A stretch of 5,109 nt of DNA from Sulfurovum sp. (GTDB taxonomy: Bacteria; Campylobacterota; Campylobacteria; Campylobacterales; Sulfurovaceae), in contig DAOUPF010000129.1 in the NCBI GenBank assembly GCA_030626265.1, positions 1-5,109 of the forward strand, written 5' to 3'. A model generated the notes under the pieces. It worked only from the letters and a program-made list of their open reading frames with translations. It ran no database searches and was not told where the DNA came from. The position numbers were made by a program, and so were the translations under genes. Positions 1 to 5,109 of this stretch are shown piece after piece. The stretch's first letter is position 1. Each line of letters opens with the position of its first letter.

Positions 1-64
1 TAACAGATAGAGAAAAAACGGACAACAACAATACTGATGATAAAAATAGACTTATACGCTTCAT
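1..64 (-). CDS. Start of an exported protein gene (partial, runs off the left edge)
   Basis: Only the first 21 codons are inside the window. Read from the ATG at 64-62 they give MKRISLFLSSVLLLSVFSLS followed by V: two basic residues, then a hydrophobic, Ser/Leu-rich stretch. This is the classic n-region and h-region of a Sec signal peptide, so the product is probably periplasmic, outer-membrane or a lipoprotein; the cleavage site lies beyond the edge. A strong ribosome binding site, AAAGGAG, sits at 77-71, six bases before the ATG, which supports both the start and the reality of the gene. It is divergent from arsC, about 100 bases away. Nothing in the visible part identifies its function. 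An arsenic-related role cannot be inferred from position alone. Confidence 0.7.
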   Translation of the reverse strand, partial: MKRISLFLSSVLLLSVFSLSV

Positions 65-70
65 TTTATA

Positions 71-89
71 CTCCTTTATAAATATTATA
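71..89 (-). promoter_or_regulatory. Ribosome binding site and possible -10 box for the leftward exported-protein gene
   Basis: On the minus strand the bases at 77-71 read AAAGGAG, an excellent Shine-Dalgarno sequence six bases before the ATG at 64. A perfect TATAAT lies at 89-84, but as a -10 box it would start transcription at about 77, giving a very short leader that barely includes the ribosome binding site. The Shine-Dalgarno call is firm. The -10 call is weak in such AT-rich DNA, and the true promoter may lie further upstream. Confidence 0.45.
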
Positions 90-116
90 TCTATATGATA
101 TATATTTTATGTTTAA

Positions 117-170
117 TTCATAGGTTTTTTGTTACCATAAATAAAACATAAAAAGTATAAAACCTATGAA
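117..170. promoter_or_regulatory. Perfect 12-bp inverted repeat spanning the arsC start codon
   Basis: TTCATAGGTTTT at 117-128 is the exact reverse complement of AAAACCTATGAA at 159-170, with 30 bases between the arms. The right arm contains the arsC ATG (166-168). If transcription starts upstream of 117, for example from the TATGAT at 94-99, the leader could fold into a 12-bp stem that buries the start codon. Alternatively the arms are a binding site for a dimeric regulator of the divergent promoters. No good Shine-Dalgarno precedes arsC; the closest is AAAAG at 151-155. The repeat is directly visible; its function is inference. Confidence 0.5.
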
Positions 171-573
171 AAAAACAGTATTGATACTATGCACAGGCAA
201 CAGCTGTAGGAGCATCATCGCAGAAGCCCTCATCAACAAAGAGCTAGGAGATACAATCCAGGCATATAGCTCTGGAGTAAAAGCCAGTGGACGAGTCAAT
301 CCCAATGCCAAGAGGATACTAGAAATCCATAATGCTTGGAGAGATGAATATCACTCCAAAGTCATAGAGGATGTCATGGATATAGAGTATGACTTAGTAG
401 TAACAGTATGTGACAATGCCAATGAAACCTGCCCCCTCTTTCCATCCAACACTCCAGTAGTACATATAGGGTTTGAAGACCCTGATGGCAAGGAGTTTGA
501 AGAGTTTGAGAAGAGTTATGAGCTGATAGAGACAGTTTTGCTTCCTCAAGTATCTGAGATTTTATCCAGATGA
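166..573 (+). CDS. arsC: Arsenate reductase, thioredoxin-coupled, low-molecular-weight phosphatase fold
   Basis: Cytoplasmic enzyme expected to reduce arsenate to arsenite, which can then be exported. The 135-residue protein starts with the phosphatase P-loop CX5R (CTGNSCR, Cys9 to Arg15, then Ser16), which binds the oxyanion. Cys82 and Cys89 lie in VCDNANETCP, the redox pair that relays the disulfide to thioredoxin in the Staphylococcus pI258 ArsC family (Cys10, Cys82, Cys89 there). Asp105 in the EDPD motif matches the general acid of that family. All three cysteines and the acid are present, so this is the reductase class and not a plain tyrosine phosphatase. Length is normal. The ATG at 166 is the only start that keeps the P-loop strand, yet it has only a weak ribosome binding site and sits in an inverted repeat. 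The thioesterase-like gene overlaps its stop by four bases. No arsR or arsenite exporter gene is in the window. Confidence 0.9.
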   Translation: MKKTVLILCTGNSCRSIIAEALINKELGDTIQAYSSGVKASGRVNPNAKRILEIHNAWRDEYHSKVIEDVMDIEYDLVVTVCDNANETCPLFPSNTPVVHIGFEDPDGKEFEEFEKSYELIETVLLPQVSEILSR

Positions 574-1034
574 AAACAACAGAAGCTATGGACACAGAAG
601 CTATGGATATAGAAAAACTATTTACAAAAGTGCTTGGAGATAAAGTAAAAGATATGGACTTGCCTCCTGAGTGTTTTGATATCATGCAGTGTGAGATTGT
701 ATCTTTTAATGAGATAGAAAAATCGCTCACTACTAAAATGCCTATCTTGAGATCTTGGCTGAATCCTTATGCTACTATGCAAGGCGGCATGATAGTAGCT
801 GGCATTGACAACGCAGTAGGTCCTCTGAGTATGCTCATAGCTCCCATGAATGTCACTAGAACCATAGAGTCTAAGTATCTACTCCCCATAACTATGGACT
901 TGGGCTATATCTATGCGAAAGCCTCTTTGGTAGAAGAGAAAAAAAGAAGATTGATTTTTGAGGTGAGCATAGAAGATGAATCTGGAAAGGTGTATACCAA
1001 GGCAAGGGTTGAGAATTGGATACTTTCTAAGTAA
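570..1034 (+). CDS. PaaI-like hotdog-fold thioesterase family protein
   Basis: A 154-residue protein that looks like a single hotdog domain, the fold of acyl-CoA thioesterases such as PaaI. The diagnostic region is NPYATMQGG (65-73) followed by a helix, MIVAGIDNAVGPL (74-86). It matches the family pattern of Asn, then a Gly-Gly turn, then a helix carrying an acidic residue (Asp80, with Asn81). The usual His before Gly-Gly is Gln71 here. A strand with TRTIESKYLLPI (96-107) and the C-terminal strands KRRLIFEVSIEDE and VYTKARVENW complete the fold. Family members hydrolyse acyl-CoA thioesters; the substrate here is unknown. The ATG overlaps the arsC stop (ATGA, 570-573), implying translational coupling, as no strong ribosome binding site is present. 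In-frame ATGs at 588 and 603 are alternative starts, and the first 12 to 13 residues lie outside the fold. The link to arsenate reduction is unclear. Confidence 0.75.
   Translation: MKTTEAMDTEAMDIEKLFTKVLGDKVKDMDLPPECFDIMQCEIVSFNEIEKSLTTKMPILRSWLNPYATMQGGMIVAGIDNAVGPLSMLIAPMNVTRTIESKYLLPITMDLGYIYAKASLVEEKKRRLIFEVSIEDESGKVYTKARVENWILSK
579..608 (+). repeat. Tandem 15-bp near-perfect duplication at the start of the thioesterase gene
   Basis: ACAGAAGCTATGGAC at 579-593 is followed directly by ACAGAAGCTATGGAT at 594-608; 14 of 15 bases match. It encodes the doubled peptide TEAMD-TEAMD and keeps the frame. Each copy carries an in-frame ATG (588 and 603), so the gene has three candidate starts counting the ATG at 570. 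It is probably a simple slippage duplication in a tolerant N-terminal tail. Confidence 0.85.
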
Positions 1035-1129
1035 GAACTTTATATACTCATTTGTGATTTATCATTAGAGCCTAAACCTCCATATTTATAAGTCATTTAA
1101 CTCCAAAGACTACTACTTAATTAACATCA

Positions 1130-1184
1130 TTTAAAAATTAATAAATTTTATATATAATTCCAATAATTAAAATTTATGGGAGAG
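1130..1184 (+). promoter_or_regulatory. Probable promoter and ribosome binding site of the desaturase-xth unit, with inverted repeat
   Basis: The 1035-1187 spacer is strongly AT-rich. A perfect TATAAT lies at 1153-1158, with TTTAAA at 1130-1135 (4 of 6 to the -35 consensus) at 17-base spacing. GGGAGAG at 1178-1184 is a good Shine-Dalgarno close to the ATG at 1188. A perfect 10-bp inverted repeat, ATAAATTTTA at 1141-1150 and TAAAATTTAT at 1168-1177, brackets the -10 box and ends at the ribosome binding site. The arms are A/T only, so chance is a serious alternative; an operator is possible. No clear terminator for the upstream gene pair is visible in the spacer. Confidence 0.45.
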
Positions 1185-1187
1185 TAA

Positions 1188-2417
1188 ATGTCCGAAGAGA
1201 AGCATACGCTAAAAGATGAAAAGGTAGTCATCTCAACAGAAGAAGATCAGCATATATACGCAAAATATGAGGATGTAGATAAGGAACAACTACAGATTGA
1301 TATAGAAGAGATAAAGGATATGATGGATCCTGTAGGAGAGGCAGATTTCCAACATCTACTAAAGCTAGAGAGATGGGGCAGGATGGCAACATTCTCAGGC
1401 TACGGGCTTATCGCATTGGTCAGCTATATTGAGCTATTTACTATGGATGGCATCAGCAGTCTGATGTTTTGGATTATAGCTCTTGTCGCAGCTGTCCTCA
1501 TCAGCACGGGCAATGTAGCCAGATGGGCAGATGTCACTCACCCTGTACTACACGGTGCATATGACAAAGTACCAAATATACCAGAGAGATATATGAAGAA
1601 GTACTATGCCAAAGGTGCTAGACGATATATAGATTGGCTAGACTGGATTAAGCCTCAGGCATGGGAGTATGAGCATAACATCATGCATCACTATCACCTA
1701 GGAGAAGCGGACGACCCAGACAATGTAGAGAGAAACTTACAGTGGCTCATCCAGTCCAAAACGCCTATGTGGGCTAGATATATCATCGTATACACTTTTG
1801 CTGGTATGTGGAAATTTCTCTACTATGCACCAAATACACTGCGAATACTCGAAAACAAGAAAAATAGAGACCAAGAAAAACTAGAGGTTACAGACTTTCA
1901 ACTGGATCCTCGTACTAAAAATGGTCTAGAGCTATGGATGGAGTATCTGCTGCCTTATGCTGTCATCAAGTTTGTACTATTTCCAGCTCTATTTTTGCCA
2001 CTAGGAGTTGAGGCTGTATTTAATGCGTTTATCATCATACTCATAGCTGAGTTTTTTGCCAATCTTCACTCATTTTTGGTCATCGTACCAAACCACTCTG
2101 CTGAGGATATATATATGTTCAACGAGCCTCACAAAAGTACAGGAGAGTTCTATCTGCGACAAATCATGGGTAGTGTCAACTACAACACAGGCTCAGATCT
2201 CAAGGATTTTGCTCATGGTTTCCTAAACTATCAGATAGAGCATCACCTATTCCCCAATATGCCGCATAGCTACTATCAAAAGATGCAGCCTATAGTCAAA
2301 GAGATTTGTAAAAAGCATAACCTAGAGTATAGACAAGAATCAGTATTCAAACGAATTGGTATGAGTATAGATCTCATGGTAGGAAAGACTAAACTACTCA
2401 GAGTAGACGGTATATAG
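1188..2417 (+). CDS. Membrane fatty acid desaturase (acyl-lipid/acyl-CoA type, three histidine boxes)
   Basis: A 409-residue integral membrane di-iron enzyme expected to use O2 and electrons from a reductant to insert a cis double bond into fatty acyl chains. All three histidine boxes that hold the iron pair are intact: HPVLH (118-122), HNIMHH (163-168, with a further His170), and QIEHH (349-353). His303 in PNHS may be an extra ligand. Hydrophobic spans lie near 68-84, 90-108, 196-215, 252-272 and 275-299, with the histidine boxes in the cytoplasmic loops expected for the family. The first 60 or so residues are acidic and soluble and show no cytochrome b5 heme motif, so electrons must come from a separate protein. 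The QxxHH form of the third box is common in COG3239-type desaturases; the position of the double bond cannot be read from sequence. Start chosen for the strong GGGAGAG at 1178-1184. It is followed five bases later by xth. Confidence 0.9.
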   Translation: MSEEKHTLKDEKVVISTEEDQHIYAKYEDVDKEQLQIDIEEIKDMMDPVGEADFQHLLKLERWGRMATFSGYGLIALVSYIELFTMDGISSLMFWIIALVAAVLISTGNVARWADVTHPVLHGAYDKVPNIPERYMKKYYAKGARRYIDWLDWIKPQAWEYEHNIMHHYHLGEADDPDNVERNLQWLIQSKTPMWARYIIVYTFAGMWKFLYYAPNTLRILENKKNRDQEKLEVTDFQLDPRTKNGLELWMEYLLPYAVIKFVLFPALFLPLGVEAVFNAFIIILIAEFFANLHSFLVIVPNHSAEDIYMFNEPHKSTGEFYLRQIMGSVNYNTGSDLKDFAHGFLNYQIEHHLFPNMPHSYYQKMQPIVKEICKKHNLEYRQESVFKRIGMSIDLMVGKTKLLRVDGI

Positions 2418-2422
2418 ATAGC

Positions 2423-3193
2423 ATGGCTACACTCACTTTTGTATCATGGAATGTCAATGGTATCAGGGCTGTAGAGAAAAAAGAAGCCCTGCGATGGATA
2501 GATGAAGAGGCTGTAGACTTCTTGGGTCTTCAAGAGATAAAAGCCGAAGCCCAGCAGATACCTGAGAGTATATTTGATAGAGATTACAAGTTTCAAAGTA
2601 TCAACTCGTCATCCAAAAAAGGTCAGTCAGGAGTAGCACTATACACAGATATCAAAGGTGAAGCATTCTCCTGTGATCATGTAGATATACTAGATGAGGG
2701 TCGCATCAACGAGTATCATTTTGGAGATATCGCATACTTCAATGTATACTTCCCAAACGGACAGAGAAATGATGAACGCCTAGAGTACAAGATGGCATTT
2801 TATGAGCGTTTTTTAGCCCACATCAACACTCTTCGAGCTGAGGGCAAATCCATAGTAGTCTGTGGAGATATCAACACAGCCCACAAAGAGCACGACCTAG
2901 CCCGTCCAAAAGCCAATGAGGGCACTTCAGGGTTCTTACCAATGGAGCGAGAGTGGATGGACAAGCTTATATCTCATGGCTACATAGACACATTTAGACA
3001 TATAAAAGGTGACGAGATAGACCGCTATAGCTGGTGGTCATACAGAGCTGGAGCCAGGAGTAGAAATGTAGGCTGGAGAATAGACTACTTTTTTGTATCT
3101 GATGACCTCCGAGATAGAATAATTGATGCTGATATACTAGACTCTGTGATGGGTAGCGACCACTGCCCTGTGAAGTTGGTATTGGAGGTTTAA
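2423..3193 (+). CDS. xth: Exodeoxyribonuclease III / AP endonuclease
   Basis: Cytoplasmic base-excision-repair nuclease of the ExoIII/APE1 (endonuclease-exonuclease-phosphatase) family. It cuts the DNA backbone 5' of abasic sites and removes blocked 3' ends, using Mg2+. The 256-residue length is standard. The active-site set is complete: Asn10 in SWNVNGIRA, Glu38 in LQEIKA (metal ligand), Tyr109 in VYFPNG, Asp149 and Asn151 in GDIN, Asp221 in GWRIDYF, and Asp246-His247 in GSDHCPV. The WWSYRAGARSRNVGWRIDY block resembles the Bacillus ExoA/human APE1 branch more than E. coli XthA, so exoA is an alternative name. The ATG is only five bases after the desaturase stop and has no clear ribosome binding site, pointing to co-transcription and translational coupling. 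It converges with the histidine kinase gene; the two stop codons are 14 bases apart. Confidence 0.95.
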   Translation: MATLTFVSWNVNGIRAVEKKEALRWIDEEAVDFLGLQEIKAEAQQIPESIFDRDYKFQSINSSSKKGQSGVALYTDIKGEAFSCDHVDILDEGRINEYHFGDIAYFNVYFPNGQRNDERLEYKMAFYERFLAHINTLRAEGKSIVVCGDINTAHKEHDLARPKANEGTSGFLPMEREWMDKLISHGYIDTFRHIKGDEIDRYSWWSYRAGARSRNVGWRIDYFFVSDDLRDRIIDADILDSVMGSDHCPVKLVLEV

Positions 3194-3208
3194 AACTCAA
3201 TAAACTCC
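3184..3208. terminator. Weak hairpin between the convergent xth and kinase genes
   Basis: GGAG-G-TTTA at 3184-3192 can pair with TAAACTCC at 3201-3208, giving eight base pairs with one bulged G and an eight-base loop. It spans the end of xth and reaches the last base of the kinase stop. Neither strand has a T-run after the stem, so a classical intrinsic terminator is not shown. It is listed because it is the only structure in the 14-base gap where two transcripts must meet. Confidence 0.2.
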
Positions 3209-4491
3209 TAGTCAAGAGGGAATATGATACTTACTTTTGTTCTATCTAATGAATCTATTTGCAACTTTCCATTTAGCTGTATAGCAGACATCTCTACAAG
3301 GTCAAGACCAGTACCATGGATTTGAGATGAGTCAAACCCAGATCCATTATCCTCTAGACTCAAGATAACCATACCATCGCTAACTAGCTTCATAGAAATC
3401 TTAAGATATCTATATTTATTATTAAGAGCATATTTGATGGCATTTGTAACCAGCTCATTGATAATGAGCCCTACTGATAGTACCTGATCTAACGATAGCT
3501 CAATATCATCTATATCATAAATAGGGCTTACTATATTATCTCCTATGAGGGCAGATATGAGTGTATCTGTAAGTTTTCTAATGTAGACATCCATAGAGAC
3601 TATGTGGTGATTTCTACCATCTCTACTGAGCATCTCATGAGCTAGTGCTATGGCTTGTATTCTATTTTGGATTCCTTCTATCAGCTCCTCTTTTGTTACC
3701 CCTTTCTCCTTAAATGCCTCTAGTCCAATAATACCACTAATCACAAAAAGATTATTCTTGACTCTATGGTGTAGCTCTCTTAGTAGCATCTCTTTCTCAT
3801 TTAGAGAGTCAGATAATTCCTTAGTCTTCTCCTGTACTCTGCTATCTAGTGTCTCTATCTGCTCATTGATGGTATCAAGCATAAAGTTAAACTGTTTTGC
3901 TAGAGTACCTGTCTCATCATTATTGATAATACCTTTATATCGCTTATCTAGATGACCCTCACCTATGGCATGTGCTGTATGTGATAGCTCTGCTATGGGG
4001 TTTAGTATCTTTCTGAGAAAATAAAATCCAATAGAAGATATAAATATAGTCATAAGAATGATTATATATATGATATATCTCTTTAGGTTCTTTGAGTGTG
4101 AATGAAACTCACTGAGATATCCAGAGGAGCATATATACCAATCAAAATAACTATCATGACCGATCCAAGATACTTTTTCATAAGTAAAATTTCCTCTATC
4201 TCCAGGGCTATCCCATAGATAATACAGTACCTTATCACCATTTTTATAGGCATTTGTTAAGTCATTGAAGATAAAAGTATCTGTATCTGGATTTAACATC
4301 TTATCAAAAATTTTACCCTCCATAGTACTATCATGATGTATAATCATTTTTGCTTTTGAGTCAAATATATAGATATAACCATTTTTACCTATTTTTGTAT
4401 CTGTTAGTAGAAGTTTTAGCCTCTGTATGAGGAGTGTCTTCCTCCGTGCTATCTCACTATCTATATCATCTATATATACCCCCGTTCCCAC
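3208..4491 (-). CDS. C-terminal part of the broken gene: second Cache module, HAMP and HisKA_2 histidine kinase
   Basis: This 427-codon open segment follows the premature TAA. The first in-frame start codon after it is a GTG at 4491 with no real ribosome binding site, so independent translation is doubtful. Segment residues 1-11 finish the first Cache module. A second Cache-like module (about 33-131, with IGKNGYIYIFD and WDSPGD) precedes a transmembrane helix (138-158) and HAMP (160-212). A probable coiled coil (205-236) leads to the HisKA_2 motif ELHHRVKNN, whose second His (242) is the probable phosphate acceptor. The ATPase domain has its N-box INELVTN (344-350, Asn345 and Asn350), G1 box DNGSGF (381-386) and G2 box GTGLDLV (393-399). 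The catalytic half therefore looks intact, but it would lack TM1 and most of the sensor. No response regulator gene is in the window. Confidence 0.7.
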   Translation of the reverse strand: MGTGVYIDDIDSEIARRKTLLIQRLKLLLTDTKIGKNGYIYIFDSKAKMIIHHDSTMEGKIFDKMLNPDTDTFIFNDLTNAYKNGDKVLYYLWDSPGDRGNFTYEKVSWIGHDSYFDWYICSSGYLSEFHSHSKNLKRYIIYIIILMTIFISSIGFYFLRKILNPIAELSHTAHAIGEGHLDKRYKGIINNDETGTLAKQFNFMLDTINEQIETLDSRVQEKTKELSDSLNEKEMLLRELHHRVKNNLFVISGIIGLEAFKEKGVTKEELIEGIQNRIQAIALAHEMLSRDGRNHHIVSMDVYIRKLTDTLISALIGDNIVSPIYDIDDIELSLDQVLSVGLIINELVTNAIKYALNNKYRYLKISMKLVSDGMVILSLEDNGSGFDSSQIHGTGLDLVEMSAIQLNGKLQIDSLDRTKVSIIFPLD

Positions 4492-4572
4492 TACCCATGA
4501 CCATGGCTCAAAATTATCTGCATATGTGAGTTTATGATATATCGCATCTGCTGTATGGCTCTTTCGCCATCT

Positions 4573-5094
4573 TTAGTTGGTAAATCCTTTGCCATTTTTA
4601 CGAGCTACCTCTACTAAAGGTGGGACGATTAAGTTACCATCTATATCTTTGATATTGGTAAAATCCTCTCCTCTAAGATATGGATGTGCTATGAGAACAT
4701 TATCATAGTTACTCACATAAAAGTAGTCATCATTATTGTAGGATAATTTACTAATAAGATCCAGGGCTTCTTTCTGCTTTTGCTTAATGCCCTCCACTGT
4801 TAATCCTCTGGACTCCTTCTCTTTTTGCTCTATTATTTGCTTAGCTATAGATGTGAGTCTAATGAGGCTTTTTTTATGCTCCTCTAGGGCTATCTTGGAG
4901 TAAGTTTGCATCTCTAGAGAGGCACTTTTGACTATCTCTACAGTTTTTTGTAGCTGTGTCTCTCCTATCCTCTCCTCTAGAGTTATGGTACTTCTTTCAA
5001 TATCAGGGACAATAAATACAAATATAATCGTGAGATATACAGCTATCAGAGCCAAGGAACCATATAAAGCCTTTTTAAATATCTGTGAATGCAT
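4573..5094 (-). CDS. N-terminal part of the broken gene: membrane anchor, helical region and truncated Cache module
   Basis: If translated, this 173-residue product has one transmembrane helix (about 9-30, with ALIAVYLTIIFVFIVP). A long charged helical segment follows (about 33-118), and then the first half of a Cache sensor module: DDYFYVSNYDNVLIAHPYL (122-140), the conserved strand-and-loop core, and DGNLIVPPLVEVARKNGKGF (152-171). It ends three residues later at the TAA, before the final strands of the module, so it probably cannot fold as a sensor and has no signalling domain. The ATG at 5094 is preceded in frame by TAG codons at 5103-5101 and 5109-5107, so the gene cannot extend further left in this frame. 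AGGA at 5108-5105, ten bases from the ATG, is a rather distant ribosome binding site. Confidence 0.65.
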   Translation of the reverse strand: MHSQIFKKALYGSLALIAVYLTIIFVFIVPDIERSTITLEERIGETQLQKTVEIVKSASLEMQTYSKIALEEHKKSLIRLTSIAKQIIEQKEKESRGLTVEGIKQKQKEALDLISKLSYNNDDYFYVSNYDNVLIAHPYLRGEDFTNIKDIDGNLIVPPLVEVARKNGKGFTN

Positions 5095-5109
5095 TAGAAG
5101 CTAATCCTA

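Larger units (their letters stand above)
3208..5094 (-). pseudogene. Tandem-Cache sensor histidine kinase gene interrupted by one in-frame TAA
   Basis: From the ATG at 5094 to the TAG at 3208 the frame is open for 628 codons except for a TAA at 4575-4573 (codon 174). The upstream part ends GKGFTN, and after the TAA the same frame continues RWRKSHTADAIYHKLTY and then FEPWSWVVGTGVYIDDID. Together these make one uninterrupted Cache_2-type module. At the stop, relatives of this domain commonly have Tyr in a GF-x-x-Y-x-W context, so a one-base change from TAT or TAC to TAA explains it. No indel or frame change is needed. The intact protein would be a membrane sensor: TM1 (about 9-30), helical region (33-118), Cache module 1 (119-212), Cache module 2 (234-332), TM2 (339-359), HAMP (360-413), HisKA_2 with His443, and HATPase_c (about 536-627). 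A sequencing error is the main alternative. The rest of the frame is well preserved, so any inactivation is recent. Confidence 0.8.

Noticed and set aside
374..730. Open minus-strand frame of 118 codons across arsC and the thioesterase gene
   Set aside because: It is antisense to two well-supported genes, shows no recognisable domain and has a Ser/His-rich low-complexity composition typical of shadow frames.
1117..1124. TTAATTAA palindrome in the spacer before the desaturase
   Set aside because: An eight-base A/T palindrome is expected by chance in such AT-rich DNA and lies outside the likely promoter core.
1035..1187. Possible small RNA, riboswitch or terminator in the spacer after the thioesterase gene
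   Set aside because: No GC-rich stem with a T-run and no conserved riboswitch-like helices could be found; only the promoter elements and the A/T inverted repeat stand out.
2994..3215. Open minus-strand frame of 73 codons opposite the end of xth
   Set aside because: It lies opposite the conserved catalytic C-terminus of xth and overlaps the end of the kinase gene; no domain is recognisable.
3650..3955. Open plus-strand frame of 101 codons inside the kinase gene
   Set aside because: It is antisense to the HisKA_2 and HAMP regions, whose motifs are clear on the other strand; the Ser/Leu/Ile-rich product is an antisense artefact.
4573..4575. The internal TAA as evidence of a recoded stop or alternative genetic code
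   Set aside because: Other genes here end normally at TAA, TGA and TAG with no internal stops, so genome-wide recoding is unsupported; a point mutation or read error is simpler.
4492..4575. A frameshift or small deletion as the cause of the broken kinase gene
   Set aside because: Both halves are in the same frame (603 bases, 201 codons, between the two candidate starts) and the Cache sequence continues directly across the stop, so no indel is needed.

Overview
This 5.1 kb window is AT-rich, gene-dense bacterial DNA. Heavy use of ATA (Ile) and AGA (Arg) codons, short spacers, a three-cysteine ArsC and a tandem-Cache histidine kinase suggest a Campylobacterota (Epsilonproteobacteria) chromosome, perhaps a Sulfurimonas- or Sulfurovum-like sulfur oxidiser. 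That placement is inference from style; the window contains no marker gene that proves it. All intact genes fit the standard genetic code. Nothing mobile, no RNA gene and no CRISPR array is visible, and no gene-free stretch exceeds about 155 bases.

Left part (1-1034): the first 64 bases are the start of a minus-strand gene whose product opens with a secretion signal. It diverges from a plus-strand pair: a thioredoxin-type arsenate reductase (arsC), and a hotdog-fold thioesterase-like protein that begins inside the arsC stop codon (ATGA overlap). A perfect 12-bp inverted repeat in the divergent spacer has the arsC start codon inside its right arm. No other ars gene (arsR, arsB, acr3) is in view.

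Middle (1035-3193): a 153-base spacer carries a plausible promoter and a good ribosome binding site for a membrane fatty acid desaturase with all three histidine boxes. Five bases after its stop an exodeoxyribonuclease III / AP endonuclease gene (xth) begins, so the two probably form one transcription unit.

Right part (3208-5094, minus strand, convergent with xth): a membrane sensor histidine kinase with an extracellular helical region, two Cache-like modules, HAMP, HisKA_2 and HATPase_c. Its frame is open for 628 codons except for one in-frame TAA at codon 174, in the first Cache module, where a Tyr codon is plausible. It is therefore broken by a single nonsense codon, or this is a sequence error. 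This is the most notable anomaly in the window. I see no convincing previously undescribed system; the other points of interest are the inverted repeats at two promoters and the start-region duplication in the thioesterase gene.
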